A stretch of DNA of 64,000 nt from Mansonella perstans (Eukaryota; Nematoda; Chromadorea; Rhabditida; Onchocercidae). Within the stretch, counting starts at the first letter, position 1. Every line of letters begins with the position of its first letter. The position numbers and the translations under genes are program-made. The stretch lies in assembly GCA_037074765.1 (NCBI GenBank), contig JBAMDO010000003.1, positions 310,001 through 374,000 on the forward strand, written 5' to 3'. The notes under the pieces were generated by a model. That model was not told the DNA's origin, did no database searches, and worked only from the letters and a program-made list of their open reading frames with translations. Shown here piece after piece: positions 47,284-59,855 of this stretch.

Positions 47284-50062
47284 TTACTGAAAAAGCATAT
47301 CCAAATCACTGAGAACATAATGCGAATCAGATTTTTGTGGAATATATTCCGAATTTATCTCTTCTAGCTCAGAGAGAACGTATGTGGAACTAATGCTGTT
47401 TGGACCATTGTCCTCTCTAGGCTCTTTCTCTTCCTCGGCTCCTAAAATATCATCAAATTTTCTATAATTTCTAAACTCTAAAACTAGGATTTATGAGACC
47501 TCAGAAGACATAATCTGATTTAAAAACGACTGATCGACATAGTAGATTTTCAAAAACAAACCCACTTCACCAAAGTGTCTCTAAATATTTGCATTGATGT
47601 TGATTAGGTGTAGCTAAAAAACTTGCTAAATTAATAGGTTACAAGTTAAAAAAGCCTTACTTTCATTGTAATAATCAATTATTTGCAATCCCGAATCGGT
47701 GTCCAAGCAATCAATAGGATCATACGCACATTCTTCCTTGTTCGCCATTGCTGATTCCATAGTAACAATAGCTGGACAAGTTTTCGGTTGCTCAGTCAAG
47801 AACTCGGCCATTTCAGATTGCCACAAATTTTCTCCATCATTGTAATCAACAACAGACTGCAAAAATTCTTGCTTTATCGTATTAATTATATTTTTTATTA
47901 TTCATCTGTTATCTAACTATCACTTGATAAATAACAATAAAACTTTTTTAAAGATGATAAGTCTAATTTCAATAGAATATGGTATGATATCTATTTTTTC
48001 TTCCCAAACAGTTATGGGCTAGAAGATTACGCGAAATGAGTAACACCTATATAGAGAAATTTATATGTGTCATCTGAAATTTTCAAGATTTGTCTGCTAT
48101 AGCGAAATTTGATTGAAATGCAATGAATCTTGGCTTATACACATAAAACTTTCTTTCGACATTTAATAATAGTTCCGTTGAATAATTAATTACCTTCCTC
48201 TTTATCATTTCTTATTGCTAGATAAAATGCATATCTTCCTATAAGAAGAATTTCTATTCTCCACACATTGTATTGCAAATCTTTAAAAAGCCAAAAACAA
48301 TCAAAAAAGCATTTAGGAATCAAACCTGTGATTGCTCAATGGTATATGACATTAAGGAAGCGGATACTGAAGGGGAATTTGTTGTTTCGTTGTAACCTAC
48401 TGGTTCTTCACCATTATTCATGTTACCAAATTGTGCTACATAGGATGATTCCGATTTTGGCGTAATGAAATTAAACATATCAGAATGACTAGAATACACC
48501 GGCGATGATTCCGATTTTGGCGTAATGAAATTAAATATATCAGAATGACTAGAATCCAACGGCGATGGTTCCGATTTTGGCGTAATGAAATTTAACATAT
48601 CAGGATGACTAGAATCCAACGGCGATGATTCCGATTTTGGCGTAATGAAATTTAACACATCAGAATGACTAGAATACAACGGTATAGTCGACGGATTTGT
48701 AGCATAAATCGGTAATGAAGCCTTTGAGGATTCGGCATTAGAAGTGTTATAACCAGAATTGCTATCATATATCAACATTACTCGCCGTATGATAGGCTTG
48801 AAAAACTGTCGATCCGCATCAAGCAAATGATAAATCCATATAGATGACTCGTCGCTGCGATAATATCACAATGAGACTAATAACTATTATTGAACTATTT
48901 AGGCTCATCATGATAAGCACATAAATCATTTTTCCATTACTTTGATGAATAAATGTATTAATAATCATGTGATATATACAGATTGGAGTTATAAGAATGC
49001 CTTGAAAGAATTACAAATATATTTCGCTCAAAGATTATAAAAATATTAAAAATGAAGAAAAACTGAAAAACCTGTTCAAGCGAACTACATGAACAAGAGC
49101 TATTTTGTATTGTCCCAATGTTATGTCAAAATCGTTACATGGTACCACAGTACGTTTATTATCCGAAAAACTTTCTCGGTTACAGTACTCCTGCTCCGCT
49201 GGTTGCGATAGCTAAATTATATAAAATCTATTTCTAGCAATTAAAAAAACCAAATAACAGAAACAGTAATTATAATTAGTGATGAAAACGATCACCGAAT
49301 AGCAGTTCAAAGTCAAAAAAAAAGGAGCATTAATTGAATTGTTCATATTTATTATCAGTATCCCAATATTTTCTGTTATGTATTTGACATTTATTCAAGA
49401 TTAGCACTGTGATCTTCAGAACAGGACTAATTTTTTCATCCTTTTGATAGAACGAACCTTGAAATTTACATAAGATCCTTGGAAATTAATCATTTCGAGA
49501 TGATCGAATGGAACCTTGTAACCAGCTCTGTACGAAAGCACACCTGAATTGTACGAGAACTCGTAACGCAAGTGACGGGAAACGAAACAAAATGTTACGC
49601 TGCAATTTGATTCACCCACATTACCACTATTTGCCTGAAAAATATTTGAATCAATCATCATTATGCAAAAATAGATTTAGTGGAAGTTAAGAAAATTAAA
49701 AGATGTCAGCTAGAATAAAGTTAACGAATATTTAGTATATATCAAAAGATACGTTTAATTTATCACCATTTCGTAAATGAATTTCATTACCTTGGGTACT
49801 GAATGAAACAAAATTTATTTGTTTGGCTTTTTAATAAACAAGCTGAATTTAAACGATAATTTCTATTCTTATTTTTTTTAATTTTACAAAAAAAAATAAG
49901 ATAGCTGTATTAGGAGTTGAATATTTCATGGATTTATTAAGATATGAATTTGTCTTAAAAATCATGAAATTTCAATATCCTAGAATTTCAATATTTTCAA
50001 ATTTCGAAAATCTCCAAAAAAAATTGCACTTATATCTTTTAAATTAGCTTCGACAACCACAT
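47284..50062 (-). CDS. Unrecognised protein with four 20-residue S/TP repeats
   Basis: Exons (minus): tentative 50062-50058 (ATG TG), 49798-49753, then well supported 49634-49458, 49211-49072, 48854-48326, 47856-47661, 47441-47284; 416 aa if complete, all phases agree. I do not recognise the N-terminal part (about 180 aa; contains [39 protein letters not shown] and [20 protein letters not shown]), which looks like a compact beta-rich domain. It is followed by four tandem units of type [20 protein letters not shown], rich in SP and TP, then an acidic tail with two related motifs, YVLSELEEI and [14 protein letters not shown]-binding-like head with a phosphorylated activation-type tail would fit a transcription factor, but that is inference. 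No membrane segment. Lies just downstream of the basic membrane protein gene. Confidence 0.7.
48444..48683 (-). repeat. Coding 60-bp tandem repeat, four copies
   Basis: Four exact-length 60-bp units beginning GATGATTCCGATTTTGGCGT on the plus strand, differing by a few substitutions. They keep frame and encode the 20-residue S/TP repeat of the surrounding gene. Confidence 0.95.
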
Positions 50063-50092
50063 ACGACTGCACCCAAGCAGGTGAAAATAAGC

Positions 50093-51204
50093 CTAAACAA
50101 TGAGAAAAATTCTATCAATAAGCTGAAGAAGTGAAATGAAGCCTACAATGAATAAACCCATAGATATTGCCGCAACAGGAAATGTTTTCGTGCCAGCTAC
50201 ATTTTGAGTAACTGTTTGGTCCGGTTCTAGAACAAAAATTTATTTGTTGATTTTTACAATAGATAAGTTGAATTTAAACTAACAGTTCTAATTTTTTTTT
50301 TTTTAAAAAAAAAGAATAATTTTACCTAATTCATATGTAAAACACTAGTTAATTTATCATAATTAGAATTGTTAAAACTTGTATATAAGTCTTACTTTTA
50401 TCAAACGAAAAAATGAATATTGAAGTTACTTCATTGCTTTTACTTTTTCAAACATTATTCACAAAAAAAAAAAAAAATGAATAATACTAATAAGTAATCA
50501 GAATTTGAAGTTTTTTCTGCATGAAAATTTTCAATTTTTTCATTCAGAACCCATAAAATTTTGAAATTTCGAGCCAAGTAATGTTTTTTTTGAATTTTTT
50601 TTTTTCAAAAATAAAAAACAAAGAACTATGCAAAGACAAAGACTAACTACGGCGTGGTCTTTTTGTGCCTTTTTGTTGCCTTGTTTTGTTAGTAATTAAT
50701 CGTTGAAGTGTTCCTCGATCAACAGTTTTTGCATCAACATTTTCATTACCTCTTTTCAAATCGGCATTTTTTTCCACCTAAATTTCAATTTGAAATTATT
50801 TTTGGCAATTACTTATATTTTATTTATTGTATAAAGTATATGTAAAGCAGTAATATTACTGTGTAAAGTACTAATAACTGAATGTAATTAAATTAAAATT
50901 ATAAAAAAATTTCGTTGTCAACATTGATGCAATCCAAATCCCAATTATAACTTTACTACGTTTAACTCTTAAAAATGAAATGCATATTATTTTAAACAAT
51001 GGAAAAATCAAAAAAAAAACTTCACCTTATTTAATATATTACGAAGTTGTCGGACGGTAACACAGGAAAATAGGATATTTGAATATTTCTTAGTTTCTTT
51101 CTTCTCTCTTTCACCTTTCTTTTTACGACGTTTCTCGTTAACACGTCGAATCTCCGACTTTCTCTTTGATGTTACACGTTGTGCTTCTTCCATCACTGCC
51201 ACTA

Positions 51205-51262
<58 letters not shown>

Positions 51263-52323
51263 GTATTAGTATTAGTATTAGTATTAGTATTAGTATTATT
51301 ATTCCCTTCTAAAATCACCGTTTATTTTTTTTCAAATTAGTAATTAAAAATTTTTCATTGCAATTAGTTGCAACTACTTACTTACTGATTTAAATATTAA
51401 CAATCTAAATAATTATCATCAATTGTTTATGCATTTTTTCCTCACGTAAATAAAGTATTTTTTCACGTAAGAAATCATTTGTGCCTTGTAAATTTTTCAC
51501 ATTTCACTTTTTATACGCCAAGCCAATATGATGTAAATAAAACCTCGCAAAATAAGAGTACGTCAAAAAAAAAAATTACATTACTAAAATACGCCAGCAT
51601 ATACAATTTTACGTATGAAAAGGAATTATTGATGATTACGTCATAAATTTAATTAGATGTACAATTAAACGTTTACCGCTTGCACTTCGTATAAGCTATT
51701 TTTTTTCCGTTAATTTTAAGAATCTTATTTAAACAATAAAGAATAAATTATATTCATACGTACAACAGAAAAAAACACATTACCTACTGTATAGCTATTT
51801 ACGTAGGTGAAAACTATCATATGAAAAAGTCCGAAAAATTATTATAAATTTAAAAAAATAAAATCGAAAATAACATCAATGAAATAAAATTTAAGAAGTG
51901 CACGTATTTCTTTCGGAAAAAATTCAAGAATTGCACGTATTTTTCTCGAAATCAAATAAAATTCAAGAATTGCGCGTATTTCTTTCGAAATAAAATTCAA
52001 GAAGTGCACGTATTTCTCTCGAAATAAAATTCAAGAAGTGCACGTATTTCTCTCGAAATAAAATTCAAGAAGTGCACGTATTTCTCTCGAAATAAAATTT
52101 AAGAAGTGCACGTATTTCTCTCGAAATGAAATTCAAGAAGAGCACGTATTTCTCTTTCGATTACTTAGCGTAAAAAATTAGGTATGAAGTTGCAATGAAT
52201 TATTCCATCTACTTACAATAGTTTGGTTTAATCACGTAGAGCGAGAGTAAACTTACGAGAACAACCTGATCGACGTGCAAATGCTTGGAACAATGATTGC
52301 CTTGGTTTGATATTTACAGACAT
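50093..52323 (-). CDS. Unrecognised basic protein with C-terminal membrane segment
   Basis: Exons (minus): 52323-52257, 51201-51026, 50777-50651, 50226-50093; 167 aa, phases agree throughout. The start [20 protein letters not shown] leads into a very basic stretch ([20 protein letters not shown]). Next is a polar linker ending [12 protein letters not shown]. The last exon gives a hydrophobic segment, [20 protein letters not shown], followed by IDRIFLIV and the stop. That layout suggests a tail-anchored membrane protein; the end loosely recalls RAMP4/SERP1 proteins, but the N-terminus does not. An alternative ending reads through the third exon to a stop at 50643 (KRPRRS), giving a soluble basic protein. 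Intron 1 holds two tandem arrays. Function unknown. Confidence 0.6.
51204..51302. repeat. ATT and AGTATT microsatellite
   Basis: About 18 ATT units followed by six AGTATT units, ending 3 bp from an exon edge (51201) on the acceptor side of intron 1. Confidence 0.95.
51888..52160. repeat. 34-bp minisatellite in intron 1 of basic protein gene
   Basis: Eight copies of a 34-bp unit containing AATTCAAGAAGTGCACGTAT and TTCTCTCGAAATA. The right-hand five are nearly identical; the left-hand three diverge. Confidence 0.95.
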
Positions 52324-53896
52324 TTGCATTGAAGAGTGGAAGAAAAGCTTATGCAAATTTTTGTAAATGTATTATGGAAATTACGCGTCAGATATTGTAT
52401 GGCACGTGTTATGCGTAAATTAATCGAAAATTGTGCAATTATGCGGCTATTATTATTCAAACTAGGCTAAATTATAATGAGCCTAAAGTGTCAAAAAAGA
52501 TTAGTAAAACGTGTATTTCATTACGCTGAGCATATATGATTAAATAATGAGAAGTAAAGTATAGAGCATAATGTGAGAAAAAAAACTTGGATTTAAGACG
52601 TGATTTAAATCGTTTAAGTCATATAGATTAAGACATGTATGTATTGATTTAGATCACTAGAAAATTGTATATCATCAATTGAACTACAACGATTTTGTAA
52701 GTTATGTATTAAAAAATTAAATATATAAGTCATTTGCTGTGCTATAATGATTTTGACGTAGCGTATATTATGTTATATGAAATTCAACATATGCATTATT
52801 TATTATGGCTACTATACTTTTTAAACGTAACGTTTTTTTAAACGTAATTACAGAGAAGTAAACATGCTTAAACATCGTTCGTTGTCATATAATTTTTATT
52901 TGAAATATCTTCATCATATTTGTATAACTATGAATTTCTGAATTTTAACGATTAACTTCTCCGTTTTATTATTTTTCTGGAAGATATCACCGCATGGATC
53001 GTTGATTTTTAATTGTATTATTCGCCCAATAGATTTTAGTCAGAAATTAACATAGTATGCTATCTTTATAATTTTAGGCATAAATTACTGATTGAAAATG
53101 GTGCTGCAAAATTATCTGATTTTGTTAAATCAAAGTTAAATTTCAAAGAGTTCAATTCCAGCATCTGTTATCGTACTTTCCCTCTTCAAGTAATCCAGTT
53201 CTAATTGCATATGTTTTAATAATTCAGTATCAAAGTTTTAGCAAGATGATGATAGCAAAATGTTATCGATTAGGTATGTGTGAAATAAAATTTTGATATT
53301 ATTATCTAAAATAACTCATATTTTTGGTAAGTTACTACCTCAAATATTTAACATATTTCGAAAATTTTACAACCAAAATTACCTAACCATTGTGAACAAT
53401 TGTTATTACTGTTCTCGTTTTTTTCTTTTTAAAAACATTTGTATGTTAGCTTATCTGTATTTTCTGGAAAACTATTTTAAATACAGTGTATTATTCCTCA
53501 AATATGCAGCAAGTAATTTTTGATGGATTTCTTGAGAGTTTATTTAACTGTATCTTTGGTAGAAAAAGTAGAATTTGTTGAGTAAATTAATTGATAAGCT
53601 AGAACTGATTTTGTCATTTGGCAATTTATATCTCTCAACTTGCAACACGAATTCATAAGTCGTCTCCAAAAGCATGTGCAACTTAAATTTTCAAACAATC
53701 TCTAGCATTCTGACTATTTTGTTTGCTCTTTAGAATTATATTTGTAAATAACATTTGAAAAAGCTCAACCAATGTAAAATTTTACTTGGGTAAATGTTTT
53801 AACAAATGACAACTTAGAAATTAAAAACATGCAATGTAAACATAAAAAAAAACCCTGCAAGATAAGAAAAACAAAAAATACAATCCATAGAACATA
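52324..53896. other. Intergenic spacer
   Basis: 1.57 kb AT-rich sequence between the BCD1 3' end and the start of the basic protein gene (same strand). The open frame at 53293-53523 is AT-rich and low-complexity; no exon, RNA or repeat array recognised. Confidence 0.5.
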
Positions 53897-56800
53897 TCAA
53901 GTTTGAATTTCGCTTGAACTGTTGATATTTGGAGGAACTTCTTTTTTGCCTTTGCCTTCAAGAGCTCTTGACCAAGCATCCACGATCGGATCTCTTTCTT
54001 GCGAAGAAATTGATGGACGTTTATTATAATCCTGCGTTGCGCAATTATTCCTGCAAATCAAAAAATTGTAAAAAAGTGATTTATATTGCAGCGAATTATG
54101 CCATCACTTTTAACTGAGTAATTTAATGAAGAAAATTTAAAGGTAAACGAAACCATCGAAATTAATGAACAGACCAGCGTAAAAAAATCTGATGGTTTCG
54201 TAAGAAATATCAAAAGCCCGAGGAAGAAAAATGAGTAGGACGCCTAAAAAAGTTTAAAACTTGACCTATAAATCGCGAGACAGCTCACAGAATAATTTTT
54301 TGGATAAGGAAAACATAATTTGTTATAATTTTGAAAGCAGCTAAAAAATGATAATATCCAGCATGCGGTAACCATGAATTAAAAATACAATCGACAAATA
54401 AAACAAGTCACCTTTCGTAGAAATCGCGCCTTTGCTGATAGCAGCCTCGAAATGGTCGACTGCATTTCCATGGCCTTCCTGACCCTCGACCGCCCCTGCC
54501 ATCTGGTGAATTATACGATCTTTTAGACCCTCCTCGTCCACCACTTCTTCCACGAGATATTCGTCCATTATCAAAGTAACCTCTTCCGCGAAACTAAATA
54601 TCAGAACATGATAAACTTTAAAAAATTGATATACTTATTACATCAAACAAAAAGAGAAAAATGAGTGACTTATTATGACATGACAAATAATTTTAAAGAG
54701 TAAATCTGCTATTGAAGTAACAAAAATGAAAGAAGTATAGTGTGAAATTTAGCACAGAGGATGACAATGACCACTTGAAGGCTTTTAAAAAAAAATCTTA
54801 AAGAAAGTCATACGTTATTTTGTGCAACATTTTGATTTTCATCTCGATTTTTCTGTCTTTGTAATTCTCGAAGTTCTCGTGCTTCCTGTTCACTGAGCAT
54901 AACATAATCATTAAACTGATTATCCAATGTGACGATGAAAGTTGGATGCTCCAAAATAAAACGATTTCGCGTGTTATCCAGAATTGTCTTTGATAGGTCT
55001 ATCACATAGAAACTAAAAATACGGAACTATGCATAATTTTGCTCGATAAATAAACTAAACTAAATTCTCCTAAAATAAAATCAAGACCAAGATATCATTG
55101 ATTGCAAATTTATAATTGGAAATTTTTATACTGAATTTAAAACTGCTTTATCACGAAAACAGAGTGATGTTAATACTTGTTGATAACGTAAGTTTTAAAA
55201 AGTTCTTTGATTAAAAAGAACCCCACATAAAATTCGAACAATTTAATCCAACAATCCTTATAAAAAAGTGGAAGATTTCCTAAACTTTTACTTAGCCAAA
55301 GTCTTTATCAGACAAAAGCAATTATAATATAGAAATAGCTAAATAATAAAGAAATTAAGCCGATTGTATCAATTACTAAAATTATTAGGATATTTTATCA
55401 GTAATCGCTAAAATTAGATTTTTCAATAATGTACCGCTCTTTTCCTTCAATAGGCACAGGCATATAAACCATCAGCTTATCCATACCAGCTTCCTGGAAA
55501 GGTGTCATCTTCTCAGCATCAAGATCGGACCTACTAACAACTGGTCCAACCTGCAAAATCAATTTGGTTAATTCATCGGAATTTTCTGTCTCATTTTATA
55601 AGCCCCCAAAAAATAGCCATCTTCTAAATACAATTCAAAAGTAAATTAAAAGGATGAAAATGATCTAAATTTATAAAATCAAAAAATAAACAGTCTAGGT
55701 CTATCATAAAGAGTAAAATCATGGTGAATCATCAAAACGACTATAAGTCAATATTCAAATTTAAAATATTATAGTGAATAAATTTTGAAAGGGTACTAAT
55801 TTAGGTTTGATAAATTGTCGCAGAAGAGTTGTTACGCATATACTTTCCGGAATATTATTCACTGTATACCCGTCTTCAATAATTTGCCGTCCAAATCCAG
55901 TCTGTTCTTCCCGACGAAAAATCATCCTTATAGTCCAAAATATAGTGTCCGAAAATTGTTCATGGCGAGAACTGTTACCTTCTCAAATTTTTTAAATTAA
56001 AATCTACTATAAATAAATTTTATATAAAATGAAATTTAAAAAAAAAAGTAAAAAAGTAGAAAACATATTTTCCCAAATAATTACGAAGAATTTATAAGGA
56101 ATTGAATTGTTATGTAAGATAAAATGAGAGCAAAACAAGAAAGAAAAAGAAACCTTTGTTAGAATCAATGGTAAGCCAAATGCGCCTTCGATGAGCATTG
56201 TTGAGTAAGTAACGCTTTGTAGCCATAATTTTCCATTCCATTTGCTCTTTTGTTAACTGATTTCCACCATCCATCTGTAATTAAAAACAATAAAATTACA
56301 GTCAAATTACACAAAATATAACAAATGGTCATAACAATTACTCGCTTTTTCTAATTGTTATTTTCTTTCTTTGAAAAAAAAGAGGTAAAGAATGGTGTTG
56401 ATTAAAAAATAAATTACATCAAAATAACACCATATATCAAATAGTTATTCGCTTTTCTCGTTGTCATTTTTTTTTGAAAAAAAAAAAAAAAAAGGTAAAG
56501 AACGGCATTAATTAAAAAATAATTTTTTGTGATCGATATTTATTCTAACGAAACTATTAAAAATACTTATGAACAAATTCATAAATTAAAAAAAAAAAAT
56601 ACACAAAAGAATGTTAAATTACGAGTCATGTAAAAATGTACTTGTGATGTACTTGAAGTTACTTCTTTCTCACCACTGATTTCATCCAAATGACTGCTAC
56701 TACTATTATCATCCAATCTATTTTCACGATCTTCATCATGATGAATCTGAGTAGTGCCTTCTTTTGCAATATCCGCAATGACTTCAAGCTTATTGTCATT

Positions 56801-57356
56801 TTCTTTTCGTTGTTGTACAGGTTGAGGACATGCATAACTTATTTCTGTCAAACGTTCCGCAGAATTATTCAGTGATGTTGTGACAGCATTCAGGAATTTC
56901 TCATCATCAGCAGCAACTGTTGATGAATAATCAACAAGTCTTTTGATAACATCAAATGAATTATCACGCTCACCAGAACACTAAAATATAAAAATAATTC
57001 GTGTGCATTAAAAAGATCTAAATCTTTCTTTTTATCAACTAATAACATAAGAAAAAGAAGATTTTAAAATGAACAAAATTCTTCATCATAATGAACAGAA
57101 GGAAAAAAAATTGATGTAAAACAAATTTAAAAATTGAAGAAAACCAAATTGAGAAGAAAGTTGAAATTTAAAAATTTACATCATATTTTGCTTTATGTTC
57201 TTTGGAGCACAGTAGTGAACAAGTACGAAATGAGCATCGTGGACAACGATATTTCCAGGAATCCTTACGACACATATCGCATAATCGAATAGGTTGTGGT
57301 GTTGTTGCATTTTCATCAAATGTCGATGGTAAGTATTTCTCAGCTATTTCATCCAT
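53897..57356 (-). CDS. BCD1/ZNHIT6, box C/D snoRNP assembly factor
   Basis: Exons (minus): 57356-57180, 56980-56642, 56274-56154, 55981-55797, 55550-55435, 55012-54814, 54593-54412, 54050-53897; 490 aa (human about 470). The HIT zinc finger is complete: C26, C29, C38, C41, C46, C50, H54, C60. An acidic, disordered insert (aa 60-172) follows. The conserved BCD1 core comes next: RRRIWLTIDSNKEGNS, then FWTIRMIFRREEQ (WxVEWxF-like), the VYMPVPIEGKERFYVID segment and LEHPTFIVTL. Exon 7 read in phase gives an RGG-rich tail (FRGRGYFDNGRISRGRSGGR..., aa 380-440). BCD1 is a nuclear factor needed for stable assembly of box C/D snoRNAs. A different frame of exon 7 is also open (MDEYLVEEVVDEEG...) but is out of phase. 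Confidence 0.9.
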
Positions 57357-58710
57357 AATTCTTGTAGTATATATATCTGAAGCATTTCACTTTCTACTAT
57401 TATTCCAATTTTTCAAGAAAAAAAAGTATTTAATAATAATATTACGTATTGATATTTCGTAGAGATATTGTGATATGATTAGTTTAAAATTGCCCATATA
57501 TTTTACAGCAAATATTTTAAACTGTGATAAATTTTAATTAAAATGAAGAAACAATGAATAGAATGAAAATTAAAAATCAGATAACAAAATATATGCACAT
57601 GGAATACAATAATACAAGGAGAGGAAAACTGGAAAAACTGGATGATGAACGTCATGATTTATATTCGTCTGCTCAAGTCTAACTTTATCATTTCATTCCC
57701 TATTCCCGGTATTTTCTTACATCACAACTTAATCATTCCTAATCCACCTGTGATAATGCGCAACTAGTCCCGGTATTTCCTTATACCACTTCCATCTACT
57801 CACCAGTAATCTATTCTTCATCAACCCGTGACAATCCCGCGCTATAAATGATGATTGGTTAGAAGACAAAATGCGAAAGTAATAGGCATCGCCCTGTACT
57901 GCTTCATGGTTTTGCTTAGACTTCCTTTTGTATTGCATTCATATTAATTGAGAATTTACTTATTACAGGACTTAAATACTTAATTATCTATAAATTTAAT
58001 ATGAAGTTTATTTACTTGAATGTCTTCAAGAGTTGATTATATAAATACAATTTTTAAAAGCTGAACGATCAAGATGATTTTATATATTTCTTCCACATTT
58101 GATAAAATGAAAATATCTAATTCAATTTAATCCAGAACACTTTTATTTAACTTAATTTTTTTTTTAATCTCTAGTTTTTTACGCTTTCAAATTTAAGCTT
58201 AATACTTGAGTAATGCATTCAATAAAACCTAAAAAATTATTCAGATACTTAATTCGAACTTTTTTATTGCTTTCTTTACAATAAATGTCATGCGACATTA
58301 CCGTAACAGATGCTGACCTCAAAATTTTATTTATCTCCGTGATAAAATTTTCTAAATGGCCCAATTCTTTTCCCTTGAATGTACTAATCCTTTCTTTTTT
58401 TTTTTCAGATAATTAAAATTTTATGAACTTTAAAGAGTTTATGCTATTCTGTAATGCTATAATTTATCATGATAATAATTTCTCAACATAATGATTGATG
58501 ATTTATCAAAAATCATTTATTATGGATAATAAAAGCAAAATAGTCCACCGTAATGGGTAAACAGTTCACTATTGTAATAACAAATACTATTTATGAAATT
58601 CGAATGGAATCAATCATTGAATTTTTATTACAGTAGTAATAAGAAACAGAAGAATAGATTATAATTATAATTATAGCTTTTTGAATAAATACTGAAAAGT
58701 TGTTATGGAA

Positions 58711-58785
58711 ACGTTGAAAATAACACGTTTAATTTTTTGTTAAACGTTGAAAATAACACGTTTAACTTTTTGTTAAACGTGTTAT
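58711..58785. repeat. Duplicated segment ending in a perfect 14-bp inverted repeat
   Basis: ACGTTGAAAATAACACGTTT occurs twice in tandem. The second copy forms ATAACACGTTTAAC (58753-58766), a TTTTT loop, and GTTAAACGTGTTAT (58772-58785), a perfect hairpin. Confidence 0.9.
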
Positions 58786-59639
58786 AATTTTGATACTTTT
58801 GATATTTTATTGTTCACATTTCTTAGTTTGATTACATTCATAGTTGATGAATTTCTATCTAATATGTTATTCCATTATTTACTTACAATATATATGTATA
58901 TTTCCGCAGTAACTATATCGTTTAAAATCATTTCATCTGGTATTTCGCAAGTTGTCACTAAACCGCATACATTTAGGATTGAGAAGAAAAGGCGGTGAAG
59001 AATATGGTTTCACTATTGGGTGCAGGGATTTTGGTACTCTTACCGTACTCCACTGCTCATTATATTTATTGGATCTTTCTACAATCGTATTTTTTTTACA
59101 ATTTTAGATTAAATAAAAAAAAGAAATTTTTTCCTCATGAAATGTACACATTATGAAGCGAAATTTTTAACACTCTTTTTTTTTAAATTAATCAAAAAAA
59201 TTTAAAAAAATTTTAAGTAAATGTTTTTTAGCAAAAAAAAAAGTATTTTATGTTATTCGATTTAAAATAATTTTAACATTTTTTTTTTCTCCATAAATTC
59301 TTGAAAATAATTAAATTCTATCAATCAAATGATCATATCAGAATATAATTATCATCATTTAATAATTAATACTAAATCACTCCTTTTTAATAGCATAATA
59401 GTTAAACATATTGTTCTTCAAAAACTTTCATTTTTCATTCAAAAATTTCAAAACATTTTAGATTTTTTTTTACTTTCTCTTCTACAATTTAATTTTTTTT
59501 CGTTCTAATTGAAATTGTTATCATATGTAAGTATAAAACATACATATGAAGTATTAATTATTTTTTTTTAATATTTAATTGACAGTACTTGTATTTTTCT
59601 ACATTTCATTATTTAAGTAAGTTTTACATTATTTAAATT

Positions 59640-59855
59640 CTCATCACGTAAATTTGTTCTTATCACGTGAATTTGTTCTTGTCACGTGAATTTGTTCTCA
59701 TCACATAAATTTATTCTTATCACGTGAATTTGTTTTTTATCATATGAATTTGGTCTTTATCATGTAAATTTGTTTTTATCATCATGTAAATTTGTTCTTT
59801 TCATGTGAATTTGTTTTTATCACGTGAATTTGTTCTTATCACGTGAATTTATTTT
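59640..59855. repeat. TCACGTGA-bearing minisatellite
   Basis: About eleven tandem copies of a 19-21 bp unit of the form TCACGTGAATTTGTTCTTA. Five copies keep the exact palindrome TCACGTGA; others show CATGTG, CATATG or CACGTA variants. It lies about 600-800 bp upstream of the SAM synthetase start codon. Confidence 0.9.

Noticed and set aside
54341..54574. Acidic open frame MDEYLVEEVVDEEGL... in BCD1 exon 7
   Set aside because: Out of phase with exons 6 and 8; the RGG frame fits both junctions.
58179..58364. 61-aa minus-strand frame upstream of BCD1
   Set aside because: Protein-like composition but no partner exons, and no recognisable family.
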